From Spirochaetales bacterium Spiro_10 (lineage in GTDB: Bacteria > Spirochaetota > Spirochaetia > Treponematales > Treponemataceae), in NCBI GenBank assembly GCA_001604405.1, contig LVBL01000029.1, positions 1 to 45,611 on the forward strand: a stretch of DNA of 45,611 nucleotides, in the 5' to 3' direction. The notes under the pieces are model-generated. The model ran no database searches. It was not told where the DNA came from and was given only the letters and a program-made list of their open reading frames with translations. Every line of letters begins with the position of its first letter. Position 1 is the first letter of the stretch. A program made the translations under genes and the position numbers. Positions 1 to 7,168 of the stretch are shown here, piece by piece.

Positions 1-107
1 CCCGCCGGTCCCCCGCAGAAATTCCACGGTCCGCCGATCGCCCAGCAGCCCAGGCCCATCGCGCTCACCTCTATCCCGCTTTTGCCCAATGTCCGTTTCA
101 TCGTCAT
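1..107 (-). CDS. aldo/keto reductase, N-terminal fragment (runs off left edge)
   Basis: Only the first 35 or so codons are present. They read MTMKRTLGKSGIEVSAMGLG followed by CWAIGGPW, the usual opening beta-strand and first substrate-loop region of NADPH-dependent aldo/keto reductases (the R-x-LG-x-SG-x-x-V-S-x-x-G-x-G-C motif). The start at 107 follows an AGAGGTGG-like ribosome site; an in-frame ATG at 101 is also possible. The gene points away from the ars operon, so the two are divergent. Family assignment is firm for a fragment; the substrate cannot be told. Confidence 0.8.
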   Translation of the reverse strand, partial: MTMKRTLGKSGIEVSAMGLGCWAIGGPWNFCGGPA

Positions 108-209
108 GTTCCACCTCTTCCGGGAGGATACCAGAACCGCTTCGCGTCCGGGAGGACCACTTCCAAACCGCTTTTATGAGCCACTTTACACGGTTTGTCC
201 CGTTCCCGC

Positions 210-238
210 TTGACAGTCCGGATTCCGTGCCGTATTGT
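210..238 (+). promoter_or_regulatory. sigma-70 type promoter of arsR-acr3-arsC
   Basis: TTGACA (210-215) and TATTGT (233-238) are separated by 17 bp. The -10 box abuts the palindromic operator at 239-262, so a bound repressor would block the start of transcription. Confidence 0.75.
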
Positions 239-262
239 TCATATAGATGCCTGTCTATATGA
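239..262 (+). promoter_or_regulatory. operator of the first ArsR (inverted repeat)
   Basis: TCATATAGA (239-247) and TCTATATGA (254-262) form a perfect 9-bp inverted repeat with a 6-bp spacer, lying between the -10 box and the arsR ribosome site. Position and form fit an ArsR/SmtB autoregulatory site. It is unlike the GTTTC...GAAAC operators found later in the window. Confidence 0.75.
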
Positions 263-275
263 CAAGGGAGGGCCG

Positions 276-599
276 ATGAAGCTTGACTTTCCGCGCGCCG
301 CGGCGTATTTCAAGGCGCTTTCGGACGAGACCCGGTTGCGCGTCGCGCACATCCTGTCGTGCGGCGAGCTGTGCGCCTGCGATCTGCTCGACTACTTCGA
401 CATAACGCAACCGACCCTGTCGCACCACCTGTCGATACTCGTGGAATCCGGCCTGGTTCTGGCCCGGCCGGAGGGGAAATGGGTACACTACGCGCTGAGC
501 GCCGAGGCCTTCGGCTTCATGCAGGCCTTCACGCGGGAGGTATCGAGCGGCGGCGAAACCTGCCAATGCAGAAAGAGGAAAAGGAGTACCTGCGCATGA
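276..599 (+). CDS. arsR: ArsR/SmtB-family arsenite-responsive repressor
   Basis: A 107-residue winged-helix repressor that releases DNA when trivalent arsenic or antimony binds its cysteines. The helix-3 sequence CGELCACDLL holds C29, C33 and C35, the C-x-C site of the classical ArsR type, followed by the recognition helix region TQPTLSHHLSILVESGLV. A cysteine-rich tail (ETCQCRK...TC) could add a further ligand. The ATG at 276 was chosen because AAGGGAGG lies just upstream (265-272) and the operator ends at 262; an upstream in-frame ATG at 195 would lie before the promoter. It overlaps acr3 by ATGA, so it is the first gene of an autoregulated arsR-acr3-arsC operon. Function is well supported by sequence and context. 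Confidence 0.93.
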   Translation: MKLDFPRAAAYFKALSDETRLRVAHILSCGELCACDLLDYFDITQPTLSHHLSILVESGLVLARPEGKWVHYALSAEAFGFMQAFTREVSSGGETCQCRKRKRSTCA

Positions 600-1657
600 A
601 AGAAAAACAGGCTGAAGCGGGCGGCATCGGCTTCTTCGAAAAGGGTCTCACCGCATGGGTCGCGCTCTGCATGGTAGCGGGCGTCCTTATCGGAAAGTAT
701 CTCCCCGGAATCCCGGAGACCCTGTCGAGATTCGAGTACGCCCACGTCTCCGTTCCCATCGCCGTGCTGATCTGGCTCATGATCTACCCGATGATGCTCA
801 AGGTCGATTTCGCGAGCGTGCTGAACGTCGGGCAAAACCCGAAGGGCCTCTACGTCACCTGGGCGACGAACTGGCTCATCAAGCCGTTCAGCATGTACGG
901 CATCGCGTTCTTTTTCTTCTTCGTCGTCTTCAGGCCCTTCATACCGGCCGGCCTCGCGCGGGACTACCTCGCGGGGGCGATCCTCCTCGGGGCGGCGCCC
1001 TGCACGGCAATGGTCTTCGTCTGGAGCCACCTCACCCGGGGAAACCCCGCCTACACGGTGGTGCAGGTAGCGACCAACGACCTCATCATCCTCGTGGCGT
1101 TTACCCCCATCGTGGCCTTTTTGCTCGGGATCGGCGGAATCGCCATACCCTGGGAGACGCTCGTCCTCTCGGTCGCGCTTTTCGTCGTCATCCCTCTCAC
1201 GGCCGGGATCCTCACCCGCCGCGCCGTCATCGCCCGTCGCGGAAGCGCCTGGTTCAACGACTCGTTCATCCCGAAGTTCTCCGGCGTCACCACCGCGGGG
1301 CTTCTCCTCACGCTCGTCATCATCTTCTCGTTCCAGGGAAGGGTGATCCTCGAAAACCCGCTCCACATACTTCTCATCGCCGTTCCCCTGACGATACAGA
1401 CCTTCGTCATCTTCTTCGTCGCCTACATCGCGTCCCGCGCGCTCAAGCTTCCGCATGACATAGCCGCCCCCGCGGGGATGATCGGCGCGTCGAATTTCTT
1501 CGAGCTCTCGGTAGCGGTCGCGATATCCCTCTTCGGCTCTGGTTCCCCGGTCGCGCTCGCGACAATAGTCGGCGTGCTCGTCGAGGTTCCCGTCATGCTT
1601 ACGCTCGTCAAAATAGCTAACGGTACCGCCCGCTGGTTCGGGGCGAACAAGGAGTAA
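596..1657 (+). CDS. acr3: ACR3-family arsenite efflux permease
   Basis: A 353-residue inner-membrane carrier of the bile/arsenite/riboflavin transporter superfamily that exports As(III) using the proton-motive force. About ten hydrophobic segments are visible, starting with GLTAWVALCMVAGVLIGKYLPG. The conserved segment GAAPCTAMVFVWSHLTRG contains the cysteine typical of Acr3, and the later helices carry ATNDLIILVAF and PAGMIGASNFFELSVAVA. The ATG at 596 overlaps the arsR stop (ATGA) and has AAGGAG at 581-586; reading-frame extension further upstream is only a shadow of arsR. It sits between repressor and arsenate reductase, the standard three-gene operon. No separate ArsA ATPase is present. 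Confidence 0.95.
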   Translation: MKEKQAEAGGIGFFEKGLTAWVALCMVAGVLIGKYLPGIPETLSRFEYAHVSVPIAVLIWLMIYPMMLKVDFASVLNVGQNPKGLYVTWATNWLIKPFSMYGIAFFFFFVVFRPFIPAGLARDYLAGAILLGAAPCTAMVFVWSHLTRGNPAYTVVQVATNDLIILVAFTPIVAFLLGIGGIAIPWETLVLSVALFVVIPLTAGILTRRAVIARRGSAWFNDSFIPKFSGVTTAGLLLTLVIIFSFQGRVILENPLHILLIAVPLTIQTFVIFFVAYIASRALKLPHDIAAPAGMIGASNFFELSVAVAISLFGSGSPVALATIVGVLVEVPVMLTLVKIANGTARWFGANKE

Positions 1658-1659
1658 TT

Positions 1660-2085
1660 ATGGAAAAGAAGAGAGTCATGTTCATCTGCATCCACAACTC
1701 GGGAAGGAGCCAGATGGGAGAGGCCCTGCTCAGGCACCTGGCCGGCGACCGGTTCGAGGTACAGAGCGCGGGCATCGAGGCGGGTACGCTCAATCCTCTC
1801 GTCGTGAAGGCGATGGGCGAGATCGGAGTGTCGATGGAAGGCCACTATGCCAAGAAGGCGATGGACTTCGTGAGCCGCGGGGAGCACTTCGACTACGTCA
1901 TCACGGTGTGCGACGAGTCGAACGCCGAGCGCTGCCCGATGTTCCCGGGAAAGCATGTGCGCTTGCATTGGGGACTCCCCGACCCGTCGGCCCTTGCCGG
2001 GACCGACGAGGAAAAGCTCGCCGGCATCCGGCCGATACGCGACGCCATCGAGGCCCGGGTACGCGAGTTCATCGCGAGCGAGTGA
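1660..2085 (+). CDS. arsC: thioredoxin-coupled arsenate reductase
   Basis: A 141-residue cytoplasmic enzyme of the low-molecular-weight tyrosine phosphatase fold that reduces arsenate to arsenite for export by Acr3. The P-loop CIHNSGRSQ carries the nucleophile C10 and R16. The redox pair C84 and C92 lies in VCDESNAERCP, the three-cysteine relay of the Staphylococcus aureus pI258 type, which is recycled by thioredoxin and thioredoxin reductase; a trxB gene lies at 20147. It starts two bases after the acr3 stop. Its last 17 bases overlap the convergent permease gene on the other strand. Family and mechanism are clear from the residues. Confidence 0.95.
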   Translation: MEKKRVMFICIHNSGRSQMGEALLRHLAGDRFEVQSAGIEAGTLNPLVVKAMGEIGVSMEGHYAKKAMDFVSRGEHFDYVITVCDESNAERCPMFPGKHVRLHWGLPDPSALAGTDEEKLAGIRPIRDAIEARVREFIASE

Positions 2086-2614
2086 CGGCGTTCGCGTACA
2101 GGGACTCCACCTCGCTTTTCGGCAGCACGGCCTTGAGCGCGAACGCGATCAGCACGATGCCGACGATGTCGATGGCGAGGCGGGAGAGCGCGAAACGCCT
2201 CCCCAGGGCGTTCATCTCGAACAGGAGCATCGGGACCTTCGTCGTCGACCAGGCCCCGATGAATATGAGAATGTTCGTAAAACTCGCGCCCTTTTTCATC
2301 AGCACGGTGGCGACCGGAAAGGCCCCGTAGAGGGGGCCCGCGGCGGCGGAGCCGAGGAAAAAGGCGAGGACCGGTCCGAGGATGCCGGAACCCGGCCCCA
2401 TGTACTTCATCATCCGCTCGCGGGGAACCCAGACGTCGAGAAGGCCGAGGAGGAGGAATATCGGCGGGATCACGAGGAGCATCGTCTTTGCCTGCGTCAG
2501 GAGAGAGTCTCCCGCCTTGGGCGCCAGCTCCGGAAACACGATCATGAAGGCGGCGAGGATCGCGAGGGCGACAAGGGCCGCCCGGTAACGTTTGAGAAGT
2601 CCCGTCATTTTCAT
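2069..2614 (-). CDS. half-size DUF318/ArsP-like permease subunit (first-half homologue)
   Basis: A 181-residue membrane protein with about five hydrophobic segments. The stretch MMKYMGPGSGILGPVLAFFL and the later KKGASFTNILIFIGAW resemble the first half of the full-length permease at 9914-11098 (compare VMKYLGPKAPK and KKGAGLGPAISFLY). It lacks the CSC motif of that protein. The ATG at 2614 overlaps the stop of the upstream half (ATGA), so the two halves are translationally coupled and probably assemble as a heteromer. The substrate is not visible; the shared operator and location suggest a metalloid or thiol-conjugate exporter. The 3' end overlaps arsC tail to tail by 17 nt. Confidence 0.75.
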   Translation of the reverse strand: MKMTGLLKRYRAALVALAILAAFMIVFPELAPKAGDSLLTQAKTMLLVIPPIFLLLGLLDVWVPRERMMKYMGPGSGILGPVLAFFLGSAAAGPLYGAFPVATVLMKKGASFTNILIFIGAWSTTKVPMLLFEMNALGRRFALSRLAIDIVGIVLIAFALKAVLPKSEVESLYANAVTRSR

Positions 2615-3093
2615 AGAGACACCGCCCACGCGACGAAGAACGCCGCCAGCACCGAGAACGCGAGGGCAAAGGCGTTGCGCGCGATCGCAGCCCGTCTCCC
2701 GAAGCAGGAAATCTCCATCGGGAGCGTAATGACCCCCACCATCATGAGCGACGACACGAAGGCCGCGATCTGCGTCACCCCCGCCCCGTTCCGCAAGAGT
2801 TCCCCCGCGAGGGGAAACGCGACGAAACCGGGTATCAGGGTGATGGCCCCGAGTGCGGTCGCGATCGCAACGCCGACGGCCCCCGTCCCCGCGCCGATAA
2901 ACCGCGTGATCGTCTCCGCGTTGAAGGCGGCGAGCATGACGGCGATCAAAAAGAGAACCGCAATCAGCTGTGGAAGAATCCCCTCGACCGCCTTGAGGCC
3001 CTTGAGCAAGGCCGCGCGTGTCTTGGCGCGGTCCTTGAAAAAGGAAATGCCGAACAACACGACGACGGCCGCGTACATGAGCAACGTATCCAT
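2611..3093 (-). CDS. half-size permease subunit (second-half homologue)
   Basis: A 160-residue integral membrane protein, the promoter-proximal partner of the gene at 2069-2614. It begins with a hydrophobic segment, then has a basic loop KDRAKTRAALLKGL and three or four further helices, including LIPGFVAFPLAGELLRNGAG and LPMEISCFG. The permease-family call rests on its coupling to the neighbouring half and similar layout. The ATG at 3093 was preferred because GGAGGGG lies seven bases upstream; the longer ORF would start inside the promoter/operator. Expression is probably repressed by ArsR at the GTTTC...GAAAC site 20 bp upstream. Function beyond membrane transport is inferred. Confidence 0.72.
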   Translation of the reverse strand: MDTLLMYAAVVVLFGISFFKDRAKTRAALLKGLKAVEGILPQLIAVLFLIAVMLAAFNAETITRFIGAGTGAVGVAIATALGAITLIPGFVAFPLAGELLRNGAGVTQIAAFVSSLMMVGVITLPMEISCFGRRAAIARNAFALAFSVLAAFFVAWAVSL

Positions 3094-3112
3094 ACCGATT
3101 CCCCTCCGCTTT

Positions 3113-3147
3113 GTTTCTAGTATTGGAAACTTTGTATACAATGTCAA
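3113..3147 (-). promoter_or_regulatory. promoter and ArsR-type operator of the split permease
   Basis: On the minus strand TTGACA (3147-3142), 17 bp, then AATACT (3124-3119). The -10 box sits inside the 18-bp near-palindrome GTTTCTAGTATTGGAAAC (plus-strand reading, 3113-3130). The same operator recurs at 4390, 11730 and 11801. Confidence 0.75.
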
Positions 3148-3161
3148 GTGGAGAGCGTTGC

Positions 3162-4352
3162 TCAGTTACCGGACGTCTTTGCCCTCCGCATCTCGAAACG
3201 GGCGACAAACACGGCGGCCATGAGACCGACGACAAGAATGACTATCGAGGTGTTGAAGAATATCCGGGACACACCGAAATTGCCCAAAACGGCGCTGTTG
3301 AGACTCGTGCCGACAGCTCCGCCGACGAACATATTGAAGGAGGCCAGAGACATGGCCGTTCCCCGGGCTTTGCCGGCCTTCTCCTGCGCAGTCGCGATCA
3401 GGGTCGTTTGGAGGAATATGAAGGCGAAGCCGAAACCGAATAGACCCAGACCCAATACGTATACGTTGCTGAACGCGGATATCGCGTAGAGCGAAACGCT
3501 GCCGATTACCGCGGCCGACACGAGGAATCCGTGCCCAAGCAACGCCTTAGCGCGCGGAGCAAGACGGCCTCCGATAACGGTTCCGAGTCCGAAAAGCGAG
3601 AGGATCAGCCCTACGACGAGGACGTTGTATCCGGTCAGGTCTTTCAGGAGTTTGCCGGTAACCGTAAAGCTCCCGAATACGCTGAAACCGACGAAGAATA
3701 TGGTGAACACCAGGCGCATAAACCGGTAGTTCGCGAACAACCCCCCGTACGCGGCGACAAAATTGAGCTTCTCGGCAACAGGCTCGTCGCGTTCCAGCTT
3801 TTTCAGCATGACGAGGGACAAGGCGAGCTCGCCGATTCCGTACACCAGATACACCAGTCGCCACGAGCCGAAGAACGCGAGGGCTCCGCCGATCGCGGTA
3901 GCCGTCGCCCCGCCGAGGAACATCAAACCCATCACTTTTCCGAGAGCCTTTTGCCTGTTCTGACCGTCGAAACGCTGACCTACCAGGGCCATGGTAACCG
4001 GAAAGATTCCCGCGCCGAAGGCGCCGTTCATCGCGCGAAAAAAAACAAGCGACGGAAGGTTGAACGAAAAGGCGCCGAGAATGCTGAACACGGAGGTGCC
4101 GACCGCGGCGATTGTTATGATCCTCGCCTTTCCGAACCGGTCGGACAACGGTCCGAACAGCAGGGTAAAGACGCCGAACGAAAGCATGTACGCGGTTACC
4201 GAAAGGGCTGCCGCGTTGATTGTCAGATGCAGGTCTTCCGCTATGGTTATCAGGAGCGGGGCCGCCGCATAGTTGTCGCCGTTCGCCAGAAAGGCGATAA
4301 GTCCGAGAAAGACCAGCCAGCTTTCTCCCTTCTTCTTTATAACCGTATCCAT
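3162..4352 (-). CDS. MFS exporter in the ars regulon
   Basis: A 396-residue major facilitator with twelve predicted membrane helices. The loop between helices 2 and 3 reads FGPLSDRFGKARI, the family signature G-x-x-x-D-R-x-G-R, and helix 5 has a G-rich SLASFNMFVGGAVGTSLN-like counterpart in the C-terminal half. It starts at 4352 behind GGAGG. The gene stands alone with its own copy of the 18-bp operator at 4390-4407 and lies just upstream of the split permease. The substrate is unknown; drug or metalloid conjugates are plausible because of the shared operator. It does not sit next to a glyceraldehyde-3-phosphate dehydrogenase gene, so an ArsJ role has no contextual support. Confidence 0.8.
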   Translation of the reverse strand: MDTVIKKKGESWLVFLGLIAFLANGDNYAAAPLLITIAEDLHLTINAAALSVTAYMLSFGVFTLLFGPLSDRFGKARIITIAAVGTSVFSILGAFSFNLPSLVFFRAMNGAFGAGIFPVTMALVGQRFDGQNRQKALGKVMGLMFLGGATATAIGGALAFFGSWRLVYLVYGIGELALSLVMLKKLERDEPVAEKLNFVAAYGGLFANYRFMRLVFTIFFVGFSVFGSFTVTGKLLKDLTGYNVLVVGLILSLFGLGTVIGGRLAPRAKALLGHGFLVSAAVIGSVSLYAISAFSNVYVLGLGLFGFGFAFIFLQTTLIATAQEKAGKARGTAMSLASFNMFVGGAVGTSLNSAVLGNFGVSRIFFNTSIVILVVGLMAAVFVARFEMRRAKTSGN

Positions 4353-4389
4353 TGCTCGCTACCTCCGGGATCAAGTACGATGTTATTTA

Positions 4390-4426
4390 GTTTCCTAATA
4401 TTGCAACTTATTTTGCGCGATTTCAA
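4390..4426 (-). promoter_or_regulatory. promoter and ArsR-type operator of the MFS gene
   Basis: The site GTTTCCTAATATTGCAAC (4390-4407, plus reading) matches the operators of the split permease, lipoyl operon and second arsR. A minus-strand -35 TTGAAA lies at 4426-4421 and an A+T-rich -10 (AATATT, 4402-4397) overlaps the operator. Confidence 0.65.
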
Positions 4427-4512
4427 GGGCGGATACTTCTGAATGTGATATAATCACACTGCTTGCGCACCCCGTCGCCGGTCGTTTGGCGGCATTGAAC
4501 CCGGACATCCAC

Positions 4513-4540
4513 TTTCACTTTTTCATCCTTCCGGTATAGT
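4513..4540 (+). promoter_or_regulatory. putative promoter of the thioredoxin-CcdA fusion
   Basis: A clear -10 TATAGT (4535-4540) is preceded by only a weak -35 (TTTCAC, 4513-4518, 16 bp). The -10 ends eight bases before the ATG at 4549 and no Shine-Dalgarno sequence is present, so the transcript may be leaderless. Confidence 0.45.
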
Positions 4541-4548
4541 ATTCCGCC

Positions 4549-5739
4549 ATGAGTACCGTCACCGTAAAACCCCTTGCCGCAGCGTATTGCCTCATGCTCG
4601 TCGCCTCGCTCCTTTTTTCGCAGGAAGACGGCGGCGGCGCGACGGCAGAACGGGCACGGCTTCCCGCGAGGCCGAAGCTGACCTATTTCGGCGAGATCAA
4701 GTGCTCGCACTGCGACACCTTTTTCAGCAACGATCTCTATTTGATCGAGCAAAGGACCGGCGTCCAGGCGGACACGGAGGCGGTGGATATCCTGACACCG
4801 GCCGGCTTCGAGCGGTGCAAGGAAGAGCTTGCGGCCCTGGGGCAGGAGTTCAGGGTATTCCCGGTGGCGATCATCGGCAACAACGCGTATCAGGGCAACG
4901 CCGCGATCGACGCGCACCTTGCGGACGAGTTCGTCTATTTCGCTGAACGCGGCGAGTACCGGCCCTCCGTCACGGGCGGCGCGGAAAGGGCGCAAGAGCC
5001 TGCGGTCCTGCGGATCGAGGCGCTTCCCGTCATCGTCGCGGGACTGATCGACGGGATCAACCCCTGCGCCTTCGCGACCATGCTTTTCTTCATGTCCTGG
5101 ATTACCTTGCGCGGAGGCGGCAAACGGAGACTGATCCTCGCCGGAGGCGCCTTCATCTCGGGCGTATTCATCGCGTACTTCGTCATCGGCATCGGGTTTT
5201 CGCGCGTCGTCACCTCCCTTTCGGGATATTCGACGGCACGGCTCGTCATGCGCTCCTTCTTCGCCCTTTCGTCCCTGGTATTGGCCGTTCTCTCGGGAAT
5301 CGACGCGGTTCGCGTCCGCCGGGGGGAAGCCTCGTCCATGACGCTTCAGTTGCCCGCTCCGGTAAAGCGCCTGATTCACGCGGTAATCAAGGAGAGTCCC
5401 GACGCCGGAACGCGTCCGTCTCCGGTCGTGTTCGCCGGCTTCTTCATGTCCGGCTTGACGGTATCTCTGCTGGAACTGGCCTGTACCGGGCAGGTCTATT
5501 TTCCAACGATCGCGTACATGGTCCAGACCGGTTCCGGAACCGGTTCCCGCGTCGCGCTGATCTGGCTTCTGGTGTACAACCTTGCCTTCATCGTCCCGCT
5601 TGCCGCCGTCTTTTCGCTCTGCGTCATGGGAACTGGGGTCGACCGCATCCGCGTCTTTTTCGCACGGCGCCTCGGCGTGGCGAAAATCGCGATCGCCGCG
5701 CTGTTTGCCGCGCTCGCCGCGCTCATCTGGTTTTCGTGA
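4549..5739 (+). CDS. thioredoxin-like domain fused to CcdA/DsbD-type thiol transporter
   Basis: A 396-residue protein in two parts. An N-terminal hydrophobic segment (residues 7-24) leads into an extracytoplasmic thioredoxin-like domain with the pair C52/C55 in EIKCSHCDTFF. From about residue 160 come six or so membrane helices with the DsbD/CcdA hallmark cysteines: C173 in GINPCAFATM and C312 in ELACTGQVYFP. Such proteins carry electrons from cytoplasmic thioredoxin across the membrane, here probably straight to the attached domain, where DsbD uses separate domains. It is transcribed divergently from the MFS gene and overlaps the flavoprotein gene tail to tail by 17 nt. The partner protein is not known. 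Confidence 0.85.
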   Translation: MSTVTVKPLAAAYCLMLVASLLFSQEDGGGATAERARLPARPKLTYFGEIKCSHCDTFFSNDLYLIEQRTGVQADTEAVDILTPAGFERCKEELAALGQEFRVFPVAIIGNNAYQGNAAIDAHLADEFVYFAERGEYRPSVTGGAERAQEPAVLRIEALPVIVAGLIDGINPCAFATMLFFMSWITLRGGGKRRLILAGGAFISGVFIAYFVIGIGFSRVVTSLSGYSTARLVMRSFFALSSLVLAVLSGIDAVRVRRGEASSMTLQLPAPVKRLIHAVIKESPDAGTRPSPVVFAGFFMSGLTVSLLELACTGQVYFPTIAYMVQTGSGTGSRVALIWLLVYNLAFIVPLAAVFSLCVMGTGVDRIRVFFARRLGVAKIAIAALFAALAALIWFS

Positions 5740-7168
5740 GGGCGTTTCTCGCCGCCTCGCCCAGAAGCTCGGAGAACGTGGGATGGGCGTAGACGGTTTC
5801 GGCCAGGGTCTCCGCGTCCGCGCCCGCCCGCATCGCAAGCAAGCACGCCGCGATCAGCTCGGAGGCGGGCGGGCAGAGTACCTGCGCGCCGATGAGCGCG
5901 CCGGGACGCCGGTCGTCCGTGAGTGCGAACACGAGCTCGGCAAAACCGCCCGTCCGCCCGGTGGCGACGGCATACCCGTTCGCGGCGGCCCACGCGCGCC
6001 CGGTTACCGCGGGAACGCCCGAGGCTTGCGCGTCGTCGGCGCTCATTCCGACAAAACCGAACTCGGTGCCGGTGCGCACGCAGTGGGGAACGTCACGACC
6101 CGCCGCCCCGGCCTGGGCGCGCCGCCGGTTTTCCCCGTCGCCCCGCGGATGACCCGCGATCGCCGCGGACACGCGCCGGCCGTCCGCGGATGCCCGGTGC
6201 GCGTAGCACGGACCGGCAGTCGCGTCCCCCGCGGCGAAGATGGTCGCGCATCCTGACCGCCCGTCTTCGTCCACGACGATGCGCCCCGCGTCGAAACGGA
6301 CGCCCAGGTTCCGCGCCAGTTCCTCGGAGGCAAAGAGGCGGCGGCAATCGTGCCTTCTTCCCGTCGCGACTACCGCGATCGCGGCGTCCGATGTCTCCCT
6401 TCCGGCGGCGCCGTCAAACTCGCACGTGACGGTGCCGTCGTCTCCCGTTCCGACGGAAACGACCCTCGCTCCGGCGCGCACGGCGATGCCGCGCTCCTCA
6501 AGCATGTCCGTAAACCGCCGTGACGCGAAACGGCCCGCCCGGGCGAAGAGCTCCGGTTCCGCCTCGAACACCGTCACTCTCGTGCCGAGCGAGTTGAGCG
6601 CCGCCGCGAGCTCGATCCCGCTCGTTCCGCCGCCGACGACGATGGCGGAAGGGGGTATCTCCGTTACCTCGTCAAAAAAGCGCTCAGCGTGAACGACGCG
6701 ACCCGGGACCGGACGGACTCCGTCTTGCGTATACCCCTCCGTCGTGCCGGCCTCTCCCCTTCCCGCGGCGACCACGATTCGGGAGGCGCCGATCTCCCTT
6801 TCTGCGCCGTCAGAAGTCGAGACGCGCACCGATCCCCCTGACACTATGGTCGCGCGTCCCCGTATCATTTTGATACCCAGCCGTACCGCCTCGCGCTCAA
6901 GGTCTTCAACCATGCGCTCTTGCGTGCGCCGAATGTCACCGAGAACTGAGGGGAGATCGAAACTCGCGCGCGCGCCATGCGCGTCGGCTCCGTACCGCAG
7001 TTTGTCGATAAAGACCGCGTAGGGGATGCAACCGCGATGGAGGCACGCGCCGCCGGGCGCATGCGACTCCACAACCGCGACGCGCGCGCCTTCCCGGACG
7101 GCACCGCCCGCCGCGGCGATTCCGGCGGGGCCGTAGCCGATGATCACGATATCGAATGATTCAGTCAT
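5723..7168 (-). CDS. dihydrolipoamide dehydrogenase-like flavoprotein disulfide reductase
   Basis: A 481-residue member of the lipoamide dehydrogenase/mercuric reductase/glutathione reductase family. It has the FAD motif IIGYGPAGIAAAGG, the redox pair C42/C47 in GGACLHRGCIP, a second nucleotide-binding motif VVGGGTSGIELAAALNSLG and the C-terminal catalytic HPTFSE. The usual SK after CIP is replaced by YA, so it is a divergent member. Its start at 7168 overlaps the lipoate ligase stop (ATGA), and it closes an operon that also encodes a lipoyl carrier protein. Reoxidation or NAD(P)H-driven reduction of that carrier is the simplest role. Mercuric reductase is an alternative, but the C-terminal vicinal cysteine pair and the HMA domain of MerA are absent. 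Confidence 0.85.
   Translation of the reverse strand: MTESFDIVIIGYGPAGIAAAGGAVREGARVAVVESHAPGGACLHRGCIPYAVFIDKLRYGADAHGARASFDLPSVLGDIRRTQERMVEDLEREAVRLGIKMIRGRATIVSGGSVRVSTSDGAEREIGASRIVVAAGRGEAGTTEGYTQDGVRPVPGRVVHAERFFDEVTEIPPSAIVVGGGTSGIELAAALNSLGTRVTVFEAEPELFARAGRFASRRFTDMLEERGIAVRAGARVVSVGTGDDGTVTCEFDGAAGRETSDAAIAVVATGRRHDCRRLFASEELARNLGVRFDAGRIVVDEDGRSGCATIFAAGDATAGPCYAHRASADGRRVSAAIAGHPRGDGENRRRAQAGAAGRDVPHCVRTGTEFGFVGMSADDAQASGVPAVTGRAWAAANGYAVATGRTGGFAELVFALTDDRRPGALIGAQVLCPPASELIAACLLAMRAGADAETLAETVYAHPTFSELLGEAARNALTKTR

Noticed and set aside
195-275. Longer N terminus for the first ArsR
   Set aside because: It would begin upstream of the promoter and operator and has no ribosome site.
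3162-4352. ArsJ identity for the MFS protein
   Set aside because: ArsJ is normally next to a glyceraldehyde-3-phosphate dehydrogenase gene, which is absent here.
5723-7168. Mercuric reductase (merA)
   Set aside because: No HMA domain, no C-terminal vicinal cysteines and no mer transport genes; lipoate genes adjoin it.
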